The notes beneath the pieces are model-generated. The model searched no databases. It had not been told where the DNA came from and saw only the letters and a list, made by a program, of their open reading frames with translations. Made by a program: the position numbers and the translations under genes. A stretch of 64,000 nt of DNA from Periconia sp. R9002 (Eukaryota > Ascomycota > Dothideomycetes > Pleosporales > Periconiaceae), in contig JAMAHW010000063.1 of the NCBI GenBank assembly GCA_023627715.1, positions 62,001-126,000 of the forward strand, read 5' to 3'. Shown here in pieces: positions 59,075-64,000 of this stretch; position 1 is the stretch's first letter; every line of letters begins with the position of its first letter.

Positions 59075-60327
59075 GACAGGCGGGTGCAGGGCATGGAAAA
59101 TAGGCGGGGCGGGGAGTGGAGTGCGCTGATGGTCATGCTCGTGTCGGGGGTTAGGTTGGCGATGGTGGTAAAGAGGAAGTGGCAAGAGTAGCAGTTATTG
59201 TTAGGGACAGACTCTGGCTTAGACTTGGCCTCCAGGCCACGCTCATTGTGATGCAGGGGGTGGAGAAGGGGACGCGGTGGTCGCGGTGGAGAAGAAGCGA
59301 AGAAGCATCGTGGAACGAAGTGCTGTCTGTCTGTCTGTGTGTCTGTGTCTGACTTGGCCGGCCTTTCCCACTTCCCTTCCCCTGTCGCTGCCGTTCCGAG
59401 GCCAGCGCTAGTCCGCTTCCAGTCAGGTACAACTCCGAATCTCGACGCCCGTTACGCCATACATGTACCTGCGTGAGACGAGCTGGATGAGATGAGATGC
59501 AGCCAACGCCGTGTATACTTATGTGACGATCAAGTTGCACAGCCGTAACGAATAGCTAGTTATTTATTATGTGTACATACATAATAGGAATGCCCTTTTG
59601 CGAATGAGCTAACCATCACGTGCACCCGCAGTCAATCATTGATTCAAACAGCGTATGTATGTAGTTACATCAATGTACATATGTACATAATCAATCAACC
59701 TCCAAACACCAGAATAAATGTTGGAAGCCGCCTAAACTTTCACAGCACTGCAGCTGCAGCATCAAGAGAAGCCGTCTCCTGTGGCAGAACATACGCACTG
59801 AAAATGACACAAACGTGCAAACACACATGTCACCATCAGACACGTCAATACGCCTCTGAATCTGCGTAGCGTGGCATTGAAGCACTGCAGGTGCATGCTG
59901 CACGCACTGAATCAGTCGTACGTCTTTCAAATGTCTGTTCAAACCTCAATCTTGATCCTGTTACATGCGCATGCACGTGCCCGTTCAAGCACTAGGTATA
60001 CCCACATGCACGTTTCGTCTCAACTGCTAGGAGCCTGTCGCAACGACTCCAGCGAAAAAAAAAAGACAGTTCAAACGGCCAAACCATGTTGTCGCCACAA
60101 GTTCAGCCCGTCGCTCTCTCCACTTTCCTTCGACCCAGATGAGTGGCTGGCACTCTCCGTTGGTCTGTGATGGACAGGTGGTAGTGCAACGCCAGTTGGC
60201 TCTAGTATGCGTCATCTAACATGAATGCTTTTGCACCCTACCTGCCTGTGTCTACAACCGTGATCCGCCATGTTCTTCTCCCAACGTACCAGCAACTCGT
60301 TTCTCTTCAATATTTCGCAATCTCATT
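59075..60327. other. Divergent promoter, SOG2 / unknown Ser-rich gene
   Basis: 1.25 kb. It contains a CTGT array at 59322-59349, two CACGTG E-boxes (59617-59622 and 59974-59979), and several ATGTACAT palindromes near 59.67 kb. No gene is supportable. Confidence 0.5.
59322..59349. repeat. CTGT tetranucleotide array
   Basis: About seven CTGT/GTCTGT units, slightly imperfect at the right end. Confidence 0.75.
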
Positions 60328-61635
60328 ATGGATGACGACAATGTCCAGCCTCCGCCAACCCGTTGTTTGTCGTGGCAGCTCGAGGCTCTACATAGTGCTT
60401 TAGAGGCATCTCGGTCCGGGAACAACGACACTGGCAGTGAGGTCGACTTGGATGAAGCATCATATCTGCCCGTACAACACCAAACAAGTGCGTCTGTCGC
60501 ATCAGTGCCTAAACCCAACGCAGGTGCTGCTCCTCCCTTGCCCCAAAAGAGTCCTTTGCGATTGCGGCCAGAACCCCTGCGGTCGAAATCAATAGGTTCC
60601 ACTAGAAACTTCTCACATCCCTTCAAAGACCAGCCCGTCTCCCAGCCTTACTCCCAATCTCGGCTTTCTGGTGCTACTCCAAAGCGTATATCAAACCTCG
60701 CTCCCCCAAACTCTATTTCACAGCGTAGAACCTACCGCGTACCCATTAGTCTACGACGAGTCAGTTCACTAGAGACAATACACTCGGTGACGACCACACA
60801 TTCTACGCAGGAGGAACACTCACAAGATAACGATCTGGGAGAAGAACCCCAGTATCCAGATCCTTACCACCTTGAATCTGGATATCAGGGGGTGGAGGTA
60901 GAAAGCGGGGCTGAGGAGGACCTGGACCAGCAAAGGAGTCGATTCACGCTCGATCATAACGGCTCTCTTCGCGGCAAAGAGCGCCGGTATATTTATTTTG
61001 AAGAGAAACAAAGCGCGGCATTACCCCGGGTATGGCGGTCTATACCAGACATGTATCAACCTACGGGTGCCACTACTCACGGCCGGAGAACTTTGACACC
61101 TAAAGCTTCCTATGAGAGTGAAGAGAAGCAGGAGTGCTGCGGCGTCATAGATTCTCACGAGACGCCCGAGTCATCCAGACAGACATGTACTAATAGCTCA
61201 ATACACTCTGTTTCTAAACCCACAGCTGCTGTTCATTCTTCGAAACACTCTTCTGAAAGTTCAAAATCCAAAATACTACGCAAGTTCAAAGACCTCTCCC
61301 AAAACCAGCAGTTGGAATCAGAGGCTTCCAAAATAGAAAATCGCGTATCCATCGACCAACACTCGATGCAAACAAATTCGTCGGGATCCATGCAGACCAT
61401 CTCTTCCGGGCTACCATCCGATACCTACCCTTCTGCATCTACTTCAACTACTGGGTCCACAAGATACGTATCGAGCAAAGATTGGAAGTCAAGTAATTAC
61501 GACACGAACAGCCTAAGTGAGAAGGAATTGAAAAGATGTAAGAAGAAGGGCATTAATCCGGCATTATATGCAGAGATGAAAGCAGCTCGTAAAAACAAGC
61601 TCATTAGCCCGATTAGCGGGAATACCATTTTATAG
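60328..61635 (+). CDS. Serine-rich fungal protein of unknown function
   Basis: Single exon, 435 residues from MDDDNVQPPPTRCLSWQLEA. The N-terminal helix (LSWQLEALHSALEASRS) is followed by a disordered Ser/Pro-rich body with basic patches (RRTYRVPISLRRVSSLETIH) and an acidic part (GVEVESGAEEDLDQQRSRF). The most protein-like segment is the extreme C-terminus: LSEKELKRCKKKGINPALYA, then EMKAARKNK and the short end SPISGNTIL. This looks like a conserved basic helical motif closing an otherwise variable protein, and I recall similar ends on uncharacterised fungal proteins. No signal peptide, membrane segment or catalytic domain. Continuous frame, composition and a leader without other ORFs support it as real. 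Confidence 0.75.
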   Translation: MDDDNVQPPPTRCLSWQLEALHSALEASRSGNNDTGSEVDLDEASYLPVQHQTSASVASVPKPNAGAAPPLPQKSPLRLRPEPLRSKSIGSTRNFSHPFKDQPVSQPYSQSRLSGATPKRISNLAPPNSISQRRTYRVPISLRRVSSLETIHSVTTTHSTQEEHSQDNDLGEEPQYPDPYHLESGYQGVEVESGAEEDLDQQRSRFTLDHNGSLRGKERRYIYFEEKQSAALPRVWRSIPDMYQPTGATTHGRRTLTPKASYESEEKQECCGVIDSHETPESSRQTCTNSSIHSVSKPTAAVHSSKHSSESSKSKILRKFKDLSQNQQLESEASKIENRVSIDQHSMQTNSSGSMQTISSGLPSDTYPSASTSTTGSTRYVSSKDWKSSNYDTNSLSEKELKRCKKKGINPALYAEMKAARKNKLISPISGNTIL

Positions 61636-64000
61636 CGGATCATAATGCTTAATAATAATACCCTCAGCTCGATCGCCACTTACTGCGCTTGTTGTATCGT
61701 ATAAGGTGTTGTCTTTACTCTCTCCTTTGCTGGATTTGCCACTCTTTATAAGTGAGTGTTAGACACTTTAAATAGTACAGAATAGTACCTGAGCTGTCCT
61801 AACCCAGTTTGAAAAAGAATTTAAAAAAAATTCTTGAATGTCAAACTCTTGTGTCACTGCTTTCGACAGTCTTGCGGCTCTCAAGATACTCATATATTCA
61901 AGGTTGCCCCCCGACTATTGCTAGAATTATTCCCACCGTGGCAATTCCTGTCATTGCCTTACAATATGATACCATCTATATCTAACCCCCACAAATCAAG
62001 GAATCCGGTGGGCTGAGACAACATAGCACTATATTTGCTATCCCAATTCCAGAAGGCATTGCTTAGGCATCACTTAATATAGTACGCAGATACCACCCTT
62101 CCGTCATAAAATCCAAAAGAAGAAATTCAGCAGTTCGAATAATAATTACATTTGTTATGCTGTGAAACCAGCAGATACAGCTGGATCGTAGAGCATCCAG
62201 ATCCGCGGAGTTTGCAACCACTTCACATACAATGACTTGGAAACTAAACACAACCTTCCAATCAATAACATTAAAGGTAGTTAGGAGAGCCCAATTCCTC
62301 ACTTTAGTCGTTCACTTTGCAACTACTATAAATATCAGACAACAAAAGAACCGTGTGATTTCTAATTACATGTTTAGTAGGAATTCAACATTGAATCAAC
62401 GCCTATCCAATGAAACGATACTGCTCAGAATCCTCAACAGGGCGAATTCGCTGCATACCACCTGGGCAAACCAGCTTGTCAATCTTCAAGTTTGCCAGCT
62501 ACTATGGCGATTACCGGCGCATATTTAATGGTCATAATCTCGTCGGAGACAAGCTTTTCATGTTAGACCTTCTTTTGAAAAGTTGGTACTCACGTTGGCG
62601 AGCTCGGTGCTCTCCGGGAGGATTAAGATTCTATGCCGTCAGTGATTTAAAGCTCGTGGTTCAAATTTTCCTCGTGCCGAGTTCCTCGTAGGTACGGCCA
62701 AGTTCTTTACGCCGGTTATGTTGATAAAAATTGCTGGTAGGTAGATATTCGCTTTTCGAAATTTTAAAGGGGTAGGCATAGGTTGAATGACACGAGAAAA
62801 TGGAACGGAGCATAACGCTGTAATGTATTTGAAGTATCTCGAACTTTATCTTATCTGCAGTCACTGTGTCACGCTCTCTCGTGAGGAAAGTAAGTACTAC
62901 CTGAATTACCTATACGTAGTTTAAAAGATATTTAAAAATGGTAAATGCTCTCTCTTGTATACAGCTTCCGCCTCTTGCATCCTAGTAACACCACGTTTTT
63001 TCCCCAAGTTCTAACTGGAGACTTCGCAAATTTACGTGTTAGTGCTCACAGACATATTTTAGGAAAGAGCGTTGCAGTTATAGAAGTGCTTTTCTCCACT
63101 TAATACATTATAGATTTACGCTGATCTTTTCCCTTTGGTTAACAGAGTGGGAGTGGGAGCCTAGGCAGCCACAGTGAATATCTTGCAGCTACTGCCAAAA
63201 AAGACGTCCATCGCACTGGACACAAGTTAGTGTGATGATATGAATGTGCTCATGCTAAGGAAATTGAAGTTACAAACTTGTGTCATCTGTTTGGGCGCAT
63301 GAAAAGTGTAGTGGTAGACTATGAATAGGTTTCGACACTCTGAGAACAAACCTATTAGGCCTTCTTCAGTCGGTACCTAGACTTCCTAAAGCGATGCTTG
63401 TAGTGGCAATTATCTTTGAGAATTGAACGATGGTCATGTCTTTCGAACACACATACGACATTCGACAGTCTGATAAGCATAGTCGTAGGATTCTTGGACA
63501 CTTGCAAGCAAACAATAGGTAGCCAGGCATGTGATGTTTTATGTGAGGGATGTTTACTGAAGTTTATACCAATCAATCGCGAAGAAGAAAACGCTTTTGG
63601 TTACTGAGTTTTATCCAAAATATTCCTCATCTTCGAATTTGAGAATTCTATACTGATCTCGGAGAATCTCCAAGAATTTACAAGTCTGATGACATACACA
63701 GTAGTAGGAACTAAGGAACGAGCAGTCTGGGTCAAGTTGACGACTGGTTTCCGGGGCTTTCGTAAACGAGCCATTCTAGCACGCAAGCACTCTGGTTTGA
63801 TCATGCGATGGTCTCGATTTTCAACATCTCGCTTGTCCGTCAGCATCGCTTCGCTCTTTGCACCTTCCGCGCCGTCAAGTCCGCGCCTAGAGTCTGTCCC
63901 CTGTCACCGTTCGCTCCTGCAATATATAGTGCTGCAGTACGGCACATGATCACAAAATCATACGTATAGCGGACTACGTCTGCCCGGTGTTTCCGCTCCG
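61636..64000. other. AT-rich right-edge region without a supportable gene
   Basis: 2.4 kb, visibly richer in A+T and TA steps than the rest of the window between about 61.8 and 63.6 kb. Open frames are at most 98 codons, with no domain. The last 400 bases become more GC-balanced and may be the flank of a gene outside the window. A decayed, RIP-mutated transposon is possible but I cannot show it. Confidence 0.4.

Noticed and set aside
1..64000. CRISPR arrays, operons or bacterial-type signals
   Set aside because: The window is a fungal nuclear sequence with introns; no regularly spaced repeats of that kind were seen.

Overview
This is a gene-dense nuclear window from a filamentous ascomycete (Pezizomycotina). 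The signs are short GT-AG introns of mostly 48-200 bases, long fungal-type low-complexity regulatory proteins, pyrimidine-rich leaders, and a gene complement (GH92 mannosidase, RAM-pathway SOG2, SNF1-activating-type kinase, DUF3712 vacuolar protein, AtaL-like protein) typical of that group. I cannot fix the class or genus from sequence alone. I rebuilt 19 protein-coding genes. For the multi-exon genes I placed every splice junction by hand, checking phase and continuity of conserved motifs. I saw no rRNA, tRNA, CRISPR array or intact transposon.

Layout. 0.8-3.7 kb: secreted GH92 alpha-mannosidase (+). 4.4-5.4 kb: Siw14-type inositol-pyrophosphate phosphatase (-). 7.3-8.6 kb: DUF3984-like protein (+). 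10.0-12.1 kb: GPI10 GPI-mannosyltransferase (-). 14.5-18.7 kb: SNF1-activating/CaMKK-like kinase (+), preceded by a chain of overlapping upstream ORFs. 20.3-20.7 kb: small rhodanese (+). 21.0-22.6 kb: epoxide hydrolase (-). 23.1-24.7 kb: proline/threonine-rich protein of unknown function (-). 25.2-26.5 kb: COQ2 (-). 27.0-30.9 kb: JmjC protein with 4CXXC_R1-like zinc fingers and AT-hook-like motifs (+). 31.3-31.9 kb: AtaL-like DUF1857 protein (-). 32.8-34.0 kb: ornithine carbamoyltransferase (-). 34.5-37.3 kb: Tag1-like vacuolar membrane protein (+). 39.2-40.4 kb: YVH1 phosphatase (-). 43.8-46.0 kb: C2H2 zinc-finger protein (+). 46.0-52.4 kb: a 6.4-kb stretch with no convincing gene. 52.4-53.2 kb: VFA1 (-). 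53.8-55.3 kb: TatD-type nuclease (+). 56.1-59.1 kb: SOG2 (-). 60.3-61.6 kb: unknown serine-rich protein (+). 61.6-64 kb: AT-rich tail without a gene I can support.

These are mostly housekeeping and signalling genes, with no biosynthetic cluster and no obvious mobile island. Genes often sit in divergent or convergent pairs, so several intergenic regions act as shared promoters (argB/Tag1-like, COQ2/JmjC, VFA1/TatD, SOG2/unknown). Three functional themes recur without forming a pathway: phosphate signalling (SIW14, YVH1, the SNF1-activating kinase, SOG2), endolysosomal and secretory function (VFA1, Tag1-like, GPI10, GH92) and mitochondrial biosynthesis (COQ2, argB).

The observations most worth a second look are the JmjC/4CXXC_R1 combination, the overlapping uORF chain before the kinase, the 6.4-kb convergent gene desert, the two-frame 3' splice choice in VFA1, and the introns placed inside or against the catalytic P-loops of both phosphatases.
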